Source: Clostridia bacterium
Lineage (GTDB): Bacteria; Bacillota; Clostridia; Christensenellales; DTU072
Length of the DNA: 5,357 nt
NCBI GenBank assembly: GCA_028699795.1
Contig: JAQVTZ010000125.1
Span: 1-5,357 of the forward strand
Direction: 5' to 3'
In this document: positions 1 through 5,357 of the stretch, piece by piece
Layout of the letters: every line of letters begins with the position of its first letter
Position numbering within the stretch: the stretch's first letter is position 1
Notes under the pieces: model-generated
What the model saw: only the letters and a program-made list of their open reading frames with translations
Told to the model about the DNA's origin: nothing
Database searches by the model: none
Made by a program: the position numbers and the translations under genes

Positions 1-661
1 CAATAGACAGCGTATCGCGAACACTTCCTTCGCCGTGCAGTGCAAGAAGTTCTAATGCTTCTTTCTCAAAGGTGTAAGAAGTTTCGGTAAAGACTTCCGC
101 CAATAAGGCAACCAGTTTGTCTTTGGGTACCAACCGAAAGTCAAACCGCAGACAGCGGCTTAATATCGTTTGGGGGAGTTTGTGAACCTCGGTGGTGGCA
201 AGTATAAAAATAACATGCTTAGGGGGTTCTTCCAGCGTCTTTAACAAGGCATTGAAAGCGGCGCCTGAAAGCATGTGCACTTCATCTATGATATAAACTT
301 TATACTTTGCCGCGGTAGGCGGATATTGTACATTTTCTTTGAGTTCGCGGATTTCGTCTACGCCGTTGTTGCTTGCGGCGTCCATTTCGATTATGTCTAA
401 ATTGGAAGGCTCTGCCAAAGCGAGGCAATGCGCGCATACTCCGCAGGGCGAGCCGTTTTGGGGGTCAAGACAGTTTACCGCCCGCGCAAAGATTTTGGCG
501 CAGCTGGTTTTGCCTGTGCCGCGTGTTCCCGTAAAAAGGTATGCGTGACTGACGGCATCCGATTTAATTTGGTTGACAAGCGTGGTCACGATGTGATCTT
601 GACCGATTACCTTATCCCATGAGGTGGGGCGAAAACGCCTGTACAATGATACATGAGCCAT
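1..661 (-). CDS. dnaX: DNA polymerase III subunit gamma/tau, N-terminal part (cut by window edge)
   Basis: Encodes the AAA+ motor subunit of the clamp loader, which uses ATP to load the sliding clamp during chromosome replication. My translation of the minus strand gives 220 codons and runs off the left edge. It starts MAHVSLYRRFRPTSW, close to the usual DnaX start. Visible motifs are Walker A GTRGTGKTS (45-53), four zinc-ligand cysteines (C64, C73, C76, C79), the DAASNNGVDEIR block (94-105), Walker B IIDEVHML (124-131), sensor 1 FILATTE (152-158), SRC with the arginine finger (R169) and the sensor 2 GSVRDTLS segment (R215). The clamp-loader collar domain and any tau extension or programmed frameshift lie outside the window. 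The start is firmly fixed: an in-frame TAA (671-673) lies nine bases upstream and no other ATG, GTG or TTG lies between. No Shine-Dalgarno sequence precedes it. galT ends 52 bases upstream on the same strand. Confidence 0.97.
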   Translation of the reverse strand, partial: MAHVSLYRRFRPTSWDKVIGQDHIVTTLVNQIKSDAVSHAYLFTGTRGTGKTSCAKIFARAVNCLDPQNGSPCGVCAHCLALAEPSNLDIIEMDAASNNGVDEIRELKENVQYPPTAAKYKVYIIDEVHMLSGAAFNALLKTLEEPPKHVIFILATTEVHKLPQTILSRCLRFDFRLVPKDKLVALLAEVFTETSYTFEKEALELLALHGEGSVRDTLSI

Positions 662-669
662 AATTATTG

Positions 670-698
670 ATTATACCATATACATAAAAGATTAACAA
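670..698 (-). promoter_or_regulatory. Predicted sigma-A promoter of dnaX, giving a leaderless transcript
   Basis: On the minus strand, TATAAT (675-670) is preceded by TGG, forming an extended -10 box. A -35-like TTGTTA (698-693, four of six consensus bases) sits exactly 17 bases upstream. Transcription would normally begin 6-8 bases after the -10 box, at about 662-664, only 1-3 bases before the dnaX ATG at 661. This agrees with the absence of a ribosome binding site. The promoter lies entirely in the gap after the galT stop. No hairpin plus T-run is seen in this gap, so read-through from galT is also possible. Confidence 0.6.
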
Positions 699-713
699 GC
701 CGACTTCATATTG

Positions 714-2252
714 CTATTGCTGTTGGAAATTCATTTTCTTCAGGTAGTTTTCGAAGGCATTATTGCCTGTCTCGGTGTCTTTGAACACCGCGGTGCATTG
801 CAAAATCTTAAAGCAAGTGCTGTTGATGTGGTTGACAACGGCAGTTTCGGCCGCTTCATCATCGAGGTTTGTGCCGTGGTCATTGGCAAGTTGGGCAATC
901 ATAGCGACATGCTTATATAAAGGATGCGACTCGTCGCTCAGTTCTGCAAAGTTTAAGGGGGTTTTGCCTGTCAAGATTTCTACCACACTTTCTATTTCTT
1001 TATATAATCTGCCCGGCAAAATAAAAGTCCCCATGGCTTCTATAATGCCGATGCCTTCCTTTTTGATGTTGTGCATGTCCTCTGTGGGATGGAAGATGCC
1101 GTGCGGATGAGTTTCGTCCGTGCGATTGTTGCGAAGGATAAGGTGCAATGTGTAGCCCGATGTTTCGTTGTAGGAAGCGATGGGCGTAACCGTGTTATGC
1201 TGTTCTTTTGTTTTTGCGAATATCCCGTTTCCTTCATCGGAATAGTTGCGCCAGTTATGGAGGATATAAGCCGCGACCTTTTCGAGTTCGGCGCGGTTTT
1301 GGGAAGTAAGGCAGATTACGCTGTTATACCAATCTAATATGGCGATGCCGACATTGGGAAAAGCTTGTGAATGAAACAGTTTTTTTGCGGGTCTGTGAAG
1401 CATCGGCAATATTTTGCTGCCACCTTGAAAGTGGTCGTGTGTAAGAATTGACCCTCCGACGATAGGCAAATCCGCGTTGCTTCCAATAAAATAATGCGGA
1501 AACAAATCTACAAAGTCAAGTAGTCTTGTAAAAGTTGCGGGAGTGATGGACATCGGACGGTGTTCTGCCGAAAGGGCGATGCAATGGTTGTCGAAATAGA
1601 CATAAGGCGAAAACTGAAAATACCATTGCTCGTCTGCAAGGTAAATGGGGATCGCGCGCAGAGTTTGGCGGGGTGGATAATTAAGCGCGCCCGCATAACC
1701 GATGTTTTGGATGCAAAGTTTGCATTTGGGATAGTTTGTTTGGGGCAGCAAACGCTCTTTTTCTAACTGCTTGTTGTCTTTTTCGGGTTTGCTTAGGTTT
1801 ATGGTGACGGTTAAGTCGCCTTTGGGCCCCGGCGCCGTCCATTTTATGTTTTTTTGGATATCCGGCATGCGGATATAATTGCTTTTTACGGACAAAGTGT
1901 TGAGATAATCCGTTGCTTTTTTGACACTCTCGTTTGCCGCTATCGCATCGAATGCGCTTACGACGGTGCCGGGTGAAGGCATTACATAACCCATGATCTT
2001 TGTTTCGAAAAGCAAGGCTTCTTCGGGTTTGCAAAGTTTGTTTTTTATCGCGTATTTGACGATAGGCTCGAGGATGCCGTTTTGGAAGTCTGGCAATGGA
2101 TTGTCCGGCTCGGACGGTTGGGAGAGCTTGAAAAGTGATAACAGTTGATTGTGGGCGTAAATGATGTCTAAATGGTTTGCATCGAGGTTTTGTTCGGCAT
2201 AAGCGGACAGGTTGGCAATCGCTGTTGCGATATCAAATTTTTTTCTAGGCAT
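714..2252 (-). CDS. galT: UDP-glucose--hexose-1-phosphate uridylyltransferase (class II GalT)
   Basis: Cytoplasmic Leloir-pathway enzyme: UDP-glucose + galactose-1-phosphate gives glucose-1-phosphate + UDP-galactose. At 512 residues it matches the long class II form of Firmicutes rather than the roughly 350-residue class I form. The class II signature is present as DLPIVGGSILTHDHFQGG (261-278), with H272 and H274 the likely active-site histidines by analogy with the His-x-His of the family. As I remember the class II signature, the residue before the first His is usually Ser or Ala; here it is Thr271. Other family blocks are YPKCKLC with GYAGA (174-189), AEHRPMSI (229-236), LRNNRTDE with HPHGIFHP (373-389) and GIGIIEAMGTFILPGRL (400-416). 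The ATG is preceded by GGAG 11 bases upstream. It is transcribed divergently from galK and reads toward dnaX. Nothing looks truncated or frameshifted. Confidence 0.97.
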   Translation of the reverse strand: MPRKKFDIATAIANLSAYAEQNLDANHLDIIYAHNQLLSLFKLSQPSEPDNPLPDFQNGILEPIVKYAIKNKLCKPEEALLFETKIMGYVMPSPGTVVSAFDAIAANESVKKATDYLNTLSVKSNYIRMPDIQKNIKWTAPGPKGDLTVTINLSKPEKDNKQLEKERLLPQTNYPKCKLCIQNIGYAGALNYPPRQTLRAIPIYLADEQWYFQFSPYVYFDNHCIALSAEHRPMSITPATFTRLLDFVDLFPHYFIGSNADLPIVGGSILTHDHFQGGSKILPMLHRPAKKLFHSQAFPNVGIAILDWYNSVICLTSQNRAELEKVAAYILHNWRNYSDEGNGIFAKTKEQHNTVTPIASYNETSGYTLHLILRNNRTDETHPHGIFHPTEDMHNIKKEGIGIIEAMGTFILPGRLYKEIESVVEILTGKTPLNFAELSDESHPLYKHVAMIAQLANDHGTNLDDEAAETAVVNHINSTCFKILQCTAVFKDTETGNNAFENYLKKMNFQQQ

Positions 2253-2263
2253 ATAAAGAAAAA

Positions 2264-2267
2264 CTCC
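2264..2267 (-). promoter_or_regulatory. Ribosome binding site of galT
   Basis: GGAG on the minus strand (CTCC on plus), 11 bases before the ATG at 2252. The spacing is somewhat long and the intervening bases are T-rich, but it is the only good match near this start and supports it. Confidence 0.6.
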
Positions 2268-2315
2268 AAATCGGTTTAATTGATTACTATTGGATAGCGG
2301 TTGTGTATAAAGATG

Positions 2316-2345
2316 ATAATTTCTTCGGGGTTATTGTTTTGGCAA
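2316..2345 (-). promoter_or_regulatory. Possible galT promoter (weak match)
   Basis: TTGCCA (2345-2340, five of six -35 bases) is followed after 18 bases by AATTAT (2321-2316, four of six -10 bases). The leader would be about 55 bases and would include the GGAG site. The -10 match is poor, and TATACA at 2309-2304 is an alternative -10 lacking a good -35 partner. If correct, this -35 box lies only four bases from the -35 box of the opposing galK promoter. Confidence 0.3.
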
Positions 2346-2349
2346 ATAA

Positions 2350-2378
2350 TTGCAATCCCTATATTATTATGATATAAT
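2350..2378 (+). promoter_or_regulatory. Predicted sigma-A promoter of galK-pncB
   Basis: TTGCAA (2350-2355, four of six -35 bases), a 17-base spacer, and a perfect extended -10 TGATATAAT (2370-2378). Transcription should start near 2385, giving a leader of about 27 bases that contains the GAGG ribosome binding site. The -35 box sits inside the perfect palindrome ATTGCAAT (2349-2356) and the -10 box inside ATTAT-gat-ATAAT (2366-2378). Either could serve as an operator, although A+T-rich promoters often contain such symmetry by chance. Confidence 0.65.
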
Positions 2379-2401
2379 CCTACCAAATTATTATACATTG
2401 C

Positions 2402-2405
2402 GAGG
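2402..2405 (+). promoter_or_regulatory. Ribosome binding site deciding the TTG start of galK
   Basis: GAGG ends six bases before the TTG at 2412, a near-ideal distance. The first in-frame ATG codons (2436 and 2442) have only A-rich sequence before them and no GGAGG-like site, so the TTG is preferred. Confidence 0.7.
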
Positions 2406-2411
2406 CGCGTT

Positions 2412-3674
2412 TTGGCAACAGTTGATTACAAAAAAATGTTGATGAAAGAAAAAAATTTTGTGAAAGAGGTGACGGAACATCTTGCAGCCGACCCCCAAAC
2501 AACCGCGAATCGTTTTGCCGCTCTTATAAAAGAACACGAAAAGCAATGGGGCAAAAACTATATGTTGTTCAGTTCGCCCGGCCGTATTGAAGTATGCGGC
2601 AACCATACCGACCACAACAATGGTAAGGTAGTAGCGGCGGCGGTAACTGCCGATACGCTCGCGGTGGTTACGCCTCTCAATGGTTCTAAAGTCATGGTCA
2701 AAAGCGTAGGCTATCCCGAAGTCGAAGTGGATATTTCCGATACCAGTATTCATGAGTCCGAAAAAGGCACTTCGCTTGCCTTAGTGCGTGGCGTAGTAAA
2801 AGGGATGCGGGACCGCGGATATCAGACAGGTGGTTTTGCGGCGACCACCGTATCCCAAGTATGTAAAGGCGCGGGCATGAGCTCGTCGGCTTCTTTTGAA
2901 GTGCTTGTTTGCGAAATCTTAAATGAATTATATAACAACGGTGTTGTGCCCCCCATCCAAAAAGCGATTATTTCGCAATATGCCGAAAATGTTTACTTCG
3001 GCAAGCCTTCAGGACTTATGGACCAAGCGTCGATTGCATTGGGCGGCATCAGTTATATCGATTTCAAAGACACTGCCGCGCCCGAAGTTCGCAAACCCCT
3101 ATGGGATTTTAAAGATATCCCGGTTGTTGTGGTAAACTGCGGAGGCGACCATTGCGACCTCACGCCCCAATATGCCGCAATACGGTACGAAATGGAAGAG
3201 GTTGCCGCTTATTTTGGGCAAAAAAAGCTCCGGTTTGTAGCGCCCGAGAGCTTTTATGCTGATATTGCGGGACTTCGCAACAAGGTCAGCGGACGCGCCG
3301 TGTTGCGTGCGATGCACTATTTCGAAGAAAATGCGCGTGTCGATGCGTTAGTAGAGGCAATCAACACAATAGATGAGGCGAAAGCAATGGCTTTGATTTC
3401 GGCATCGGGCGATTCCTCATACAAGAAGTTGCAAAACTGTTATGCCGAAGGCGATACCTCGCAACCCATTCCTCTTGCGCTTGCGCTTTGCAAAAGGTTC
3501 GACGGCGTAGTGGCTTGCCGTGTGCATGGCGGCGGTTTTGCAGGGACCATCCTCACTTTTGTGCGAAACAATCATAAAGAGGCTTTTTGCGAAACCATGT
3601 CTAAGGTATTCGGCAAGGACAATGTTTTTGCGGTGGGCATAAGAAGTACGGGAACACGCAAAATCAATCTATAA
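2412..3674 (+). CDS. galK: Galactokinase, GHMP kinase family, variant signature
   Basis: Probable first Leloir enzyme in the cytoplasm: galactose + ATP gives galactose-1-phosphate + ADP. The 420-residue product is near the usual galactokinase length with a slightly extended N-terminus. GHMP features in order: sugar-binding signature GRIEVCGNHTDH (57-68), ATP-binding loop CKGAGMSSSAS (151-161), GLMDQ with catalytic Asp204 (201-205), GGDHCDLTPQY (244-254, Tyr254 aligning with the sugar-contacting Tyr of the YNxRR block) and C-terminal VHGGGFAGT (371-379). The signature departs from the classical GRxNxIGEHxDY at four positions, including Asn to Glu60 and Glu to Asn64. I recall GNHTDH-type galactokinases from Clostridia, so this looks like a clade trait rather than damage. 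Starts at TTG, with GAGG six bases upstream. Placement beside galT supports galactose as substrate, but a related sugar cannot be excluded. Confidence 0.88.
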   Translation: MATVDYKKMLMKEKNFVKEVTEHLAADPQTTANRFAALIKEHEKQWGKNYMLFSSPGRIEVCGNHTDHNNGKVVAAAVTADTLAVVTPLNGSKVMVKSVGYPEVEVDISDTSIHESEKGTSLALVRGVVKGMRDRGYQTGGFAATTVSQVCKGAGMSSSASFEVLVCEILNELYNNGVVPPIQKAIISQYAENVYFGKPSGLMDQASIALGGISYIDFKDTAAPEVRKPLWDFKDIPVVVVNCGGDHCDLTPQYAAIRYEMEEVAAYFGQKKLRFVAPESFYADIAGLRNKVSGRAVLRAMHYFEENARVDALVEAINTIDEAKAMALISASGDSSYKKLQNCYAEGDTSQPIPLALALCKRFDGVVACRVHGGGFAGTILTFVRNNHKEAFCETMSKVFGKDNVFAVGIRSTGTRKINL

Positions 3675-3679
3675 TCTTT

Positions 3680-3684
3680 AGGAG
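3680..3684 (+). promoter_or_regulatory. Ribosome binding site of pncB
   Basis: AGGAG five bases before the ATG at 3690, in the 15-base gap after the galK stop. A strong site with no room for a promoter, which supports translation from a galK-pncB message. Confidence 0.8.
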
Positions 3685-3689
3685 CTGCA

Positions 3690-5108
3690 ATGAGAAACTT
3701 AACGATGCTGACAGATTTTTATGAGCTGTCTATGATGAACGCTTATCTCGAAAGCGATATGGCGGACAAAGTTGCGGTGTTCGATCTTTTTTATCGTCCC
3801 GCGCCCAACTTAGAGTTTGCGGTTGCGGCAGGGCTGGAACAAGCGGTAGCCCTTATAAAAAATCTTCATTTTAGCGAAGAGGATATAACTTATCTTAGAT
3901 CCTTAAATACTTTTGGCGAAAAGTTTTTCAACAGAATCAAAAACTTTAAATTCACTGGCGATATTTATGCGGTGAGGGAGGGGGAAATCGTCTTTCCTCA
4001 CGAGCCGATTGTCACAGTAAGAGCAAAACTGTTCGAGGCGCAACTGGTAGAAACCGCTTTGCTTAATATTATCAATCACCAAACCCTCATTGCCACCAAA
4101 TCGTTAAGAATCACGCAGGAAACCGAAGGCGCTGTTTCGGAATTCGGACTTCGCAGAGCACAAGGGCCCGACGCAGGGATATACGGCACGAGGGCAAGTA
4201 TTATTGGAGGATGCAAATCTACTTCCAATGTGATTGCAGGGCAGATGTTCGGTGTCAAAGTTGGCGGTACCCACGCGCACAGTTGGGTGATGAGTTTCTC
4301 TACCGAGCTGGAAGCCTTCCGCAAGTATGCCGAAATTTACCCGTCTAATTGTCTGCTTTTGGTGGATACTTATGACACCCTCAAAAACGGTGTTCCCAAT
4401 GCGATTACCGTATTTAATGAGCTGAAAGCAAAAGGGTACCAGCCTGTCGGGATAAGGATAGACAGCGGCGACCTTGCTTATCTTACCAAACGGGCGCGCA
4501 AAATGCTGGACGAGGCGGGGCATCACGATGCCAAGATATTCGCAAGCGGCGACATAGACGAACACATTATTTCGGCGCTGAGAGTTCAAGAGGCAAAAAT
4601 CGATGTTTGGGGCATTGGCACCAAGTTGATTACCTCTTCTCCCCAACCTTCTTTGGGCGGAGTTTACAAACTCGCGGGGATAGAAGAAAACGGCGTTATG
4701 GTTCCCAAAATGAAAGTTTCGGATACCCCAGAAAAGATTACCAATCCCGGATTCAAAACGACTTACAGGATTTACGGGCCCGACGGCATGGCGGCGGCGG
4801 ATCTCATCGCGCTGCGAAACGAAGTGTTCGATACCTCTAAGCCGCTCACTATTTTCCATCCTCTCGAAACATGGAAAAAGAAAACCTTTACGGATTATAC
4901 CCTCAAAGACCTTATGGTGCAGGTATTCAGCGGCGGTGAATTGGTATATAAAATGCCTTGTCTTGCCGATATCGTAAAGTACGCCAAGCAATCCAAAAAC
5001 GAACTATGGGAAGAATACAGACGGCTTATCAACCCGCATGAATATAAAGTAGACTTGTCCGAAACCCTCTATCTGCTGAAACAAAGATTGCTGAATGAGG
5101 CAAAATAA
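3690..5108 (+). CDS. pncB: Nicotinate phosphoribosyltransferase
   Basis: Cytoplasmic enzyme of the Preiss-Handler NAD salvage route: nicotinate + PRPP (with ATP hydrolysis) gives nicotinate mononucleotide + diphosphate. The 472-residue length is typical of the family. Motifs: N-terminal TDFYELSM (8-15), EFGLRRAQG (151-159), GTHAHSWVMSF (193-203) with His197 as the likely ATP-phosphorylated histidine by analogy with the AHSF/AHEW motif of characterised enzymes, DTYDT (226-230), RIDSGDL (256-262), ASGDID (285-290) and GIGTKL (308-313). The C-terminal domain is complete and ends KQRLLNEAK. An AGGAG site precedes the ATG. It follows galK by 15 bases on the same strand, so the two are probably one operon, although there is no obvious metabolic reason for it. 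No intrinsic terminator follows immediately; the first strong hairpin (5149-5178) lacks a T-run. Confidence 0.97.
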   Translation: MRNLTMLTDFYELSMMNAYLESDMADKVAVFDLFYRPAPNLEFAVAAGLEQAVALIKNLHFSEEDITYLRSLNTFGEKFFNRIKNFKFTGDIYAVREGEIVFPHEPIVTVRAKLFEAQLVETALLNIINHQTLIATKSLRITQETEGAVSEFGLRRAQGPDAGIYGTRASIIGGCKSTSNVIAGQMFGVKVGGTHAHSWVMSFSTELEAFRKYAEIYPSNCLLLVDTYDTLKNGVPNAITVFNELKAKGYQPVGIRIDSGDLAYLTKRARKMLDEAGHHDAKIFASGDIDEHIISALRVQEAKIDVWGIGTKLITSSPQPSLGGVYKLAGIEENGVMVPKMKVSDTPEKITNPGFKTTYRIYGPDGMAAADLIALRNEVFDTSKPLTIFHPLETWKKKTFTDYTLKDLMVQVFSGGELVYKMPCLADIVKYAKQSKNELWEEYRRLINPHEYKVDLSETLYLLKQRLLNEAK

Positions 5109-5148
5109 ATTACAAATATGGATAGTTTAGTTTGGAGTGTGGAGAGTG

Positions 5149-5178
5149 GAATTATAGGTAAAAATAATGCTATAATTC
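5149..5178 (+). repeat. Inverted repeat 1 containing a TGCTATAAT promoter-like box
   Basis: GAATTATAG (5149-5157) and CTATAATTC (5170-5178) are perfect reverse complements around a 12-base loop; a G-T pair and a T-A pair extend the stem to 11. The right arm contributes to TGCTATAAT (5168-5176), a perfect extended -10 box for plus-strand transcription starting near 5183. The -35 is weak (TGGAAT, three of six, 18-base spacer). By symmetry the left arm holds TATAAT on the minus strand. There is no T-run, so it is not a standard terminator. Confidence 0.6.
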
Positions 5179-5216
5179 TAGAGCGATAGCGAACCCTTAA
5201 GAGTCCGACGCCGAGC

Positions 5217-5256
5217 CGTAAGATTTGTTTCTAGATAACAAAAACAAATCTGTACG
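5217..5256 (+). repeat. Inverted repeat 2, 10-14 bp stem
   Basis: AGATTTGTTT (5221-5230) pairs perfectly with AAACAAATCT (5242-5251) across an 11-base loop. CGTA (5217-5220) can also pair with TACG (5253-5256) if G5252 bulges, giving 14 base pairs. The last three bases of that extension are also the first three of the next hairpin. Confidence 0.75.
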
Positions 5257-5285
5257 CTTTTGCGACAAAGAATAGGCAAAAGCGT
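5254..5285 (+). repeat. Inverted repeat 3, perfect 10 bp stem
   Basis: ACGCTTTTGC (5254-5263) and GCAAAAGCGT (5276-5285) are perfect reverse complements around a 12-base loop, GACAAAGAATAG. It follows the core stem of repeat 2 with two bases between them and shares three bases with that repeat's optional extension. No T-run follows, so termination is not its evident job. Confidence 0.8.
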
Positions 5286-5296
5286 CATAGGTGAGG

Positions 5297-5325
5297 AATG
5301 GCGCCCAAAGTATTAAGCCGCCATT
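5297..5325 (+). repeat. Inverted repeat 4, 7 bp G+C-rich stem followed by TT
   Basis: AATGGCG (5297-5303) and CGCCATT (5319-5325) pair across a 15-base loop and are followed by two more T residues. It resembles a weak intrinsic terminator and might end a short transcript begun near 5183, but the T-run is short and the loop long. The sequence becomes adapter nine bases after the run, so the true downstream context is unknown. Confidence 0.45.
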
Positions 5326-5334
5326 TTACGACTG

Positions 5335-5357
5335 AGATCGGAAGAGCGTCGTGTAGG
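5335..5357 (+). other. Illumina sequencing adapter (artefact, not genomic)
   Basis: The last 23 bases read AGATCGGAAGAGC followed directly by GTCGTGTAGG. This agrees at every base with the start of the Illumina TruSeq-type adapter as I know it. A chance match of this length is negligible, so these bases should be trimmed and not interpreted as biology. Confidence 0.97.

Larger units (their letters stand above)
5109..5334 (+). other. Non-coding 3' region rich in inverted repeats
   Basis: No convincing reading frame or tRNA is seen on either strand in the 226 bases after pncB. The region begins A+T-rich, passes an imperfect 7-base duplication (GGAGTGT GGAGAGT, 5134-5147), then carries four stem-forming inverted repeats (listed separately) and a G+C-richer segment with the near-palindrome ACCCTTAAGAGT. 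The composition differs from the simple A+T-rich gaps between the genes. It could be a small structured RNA gene, a dispersed repeat such as a miniature transposon, or a compound 3' end. I cannot assign it to a known RNA family from memory. Confidence 0.6.

Noticed and set aside
339..622. Plus-strand open frames opposite dnaX
   Set aside because: They overlap the Walker A, zinc and Walker B coding region of dnaX on the other strand and have no independent support.
763..1337. Plus-strand open frames opposite galT (115 and 88 codons)
   Set aside because: They are antisense to conserved galT blocks and their translations show no family motifs; treated as shadows.
2436..2444. ATG codons at 2436 or 2442 as the start of galK
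   Set aside because: Neither has a ribosome binding site, while TTG at 2412 has GAGG at ideal spacing and fits the predicted promoter. They remain possible but less likely.
4104..4991. Long minus-strand open frame (295 codons) opposite pncB
   Set aside because: It lies wholly inside the well-supported pncB gene, has no recognisable domain and no ribosome binding site that I could see. It is an antisense shadow of pncB codon use.
5134..5150. Short tandem array GGAGTGT GGAGAGT GGA
   Set aside because: Just over two imperfect copies; too short to call a tandem repeat with a function.
5149..5178. Intrinsic terminator of pncB
   Set aside because: The stem is A+T-rich and no T-run follows, so it does not meet the usual terminator pattern.
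5181..5217. Minus-strand sequence GACTCTTAAG resembling a tRNA-Lys(CUU) anticodon arm
   Set aside because: The local stem leaves an eight-base loop, and no acceptor, D or T arm can be built around it. It is not a tRNA.
5325..5337. TACGACTGAG, recalling a short conserved string in some group II introns
   Set aside because: Only about ten bases match, they run into the adapter, and no domain V or other intron element is visible. Treated as chance.

Overview
The window looks like one end of a metagenomic contig from a low-to-mid G+C Gram-positive bacterium, most likely a member of the Clostridia. The grounds are a long class II (Firmicutes-type) GalT, a clostridial-looking galactokinase variant, AGGAG/GAGG ribosome binding sites, A+T-rich gaps and sigma-A promoters with TGnTATAAT extended -10 boxes. 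This is inferred from style and family; no rRNA or other taxonomic marker is present.

Layout. Bases 1-661 (minus strand) are the first 220 codons of dnaX, the clamp-loader gamma/tau subunit of DNA polymerase III, cut by the left edge. After a 52-base gap holding a dnaX promoter comes galT (714-2252, minus), UDP-glucose--hexose-1-phosphate uridylyltransferase. A 158-base A+T-rich divergent promoter region separates galT from galK (2412-3674, plus, TTG start), a galactokinase with an altered sugar-binding signature. pncB (3690-5108, plus), nicotinate phosphoribosyltransferase, follows 15 bases after galK and is probably co-transcribed. The remaining 249 bases carry no gene; they hold a series of strong inverted repeats, a TGCTATAAT promoter-like box and, at the very end (5335-5357), 23 bases of Illumina sequencing adapter.

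How the genes fit together. GalK phosphorylates galactose at C1 and GalT exchanges galactose-1-phosphate for the glucose-1-phosphate of UDP-glucose, giving the first two steps of the Leloir pathway. No galE, transporter, beta-galactosidase or regulator gene is visible. Two housekeeping genes flank the pathway: pncB (NAD salvage) behind galK and dnaX (replication) behind galT.

The core genes are ordinary. The points worth a second look are the hairpin-rich 3' tail (a possible structured RNA or dispersed repeat), the adapter contamination that ends the contig, a dnaX promoter so close to the start codon that the transcript should be leaderless, and the galactokinase in which the usual Asn and Glu of the signature motif appear exchanged. 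No clearly new multi-gene system was found.
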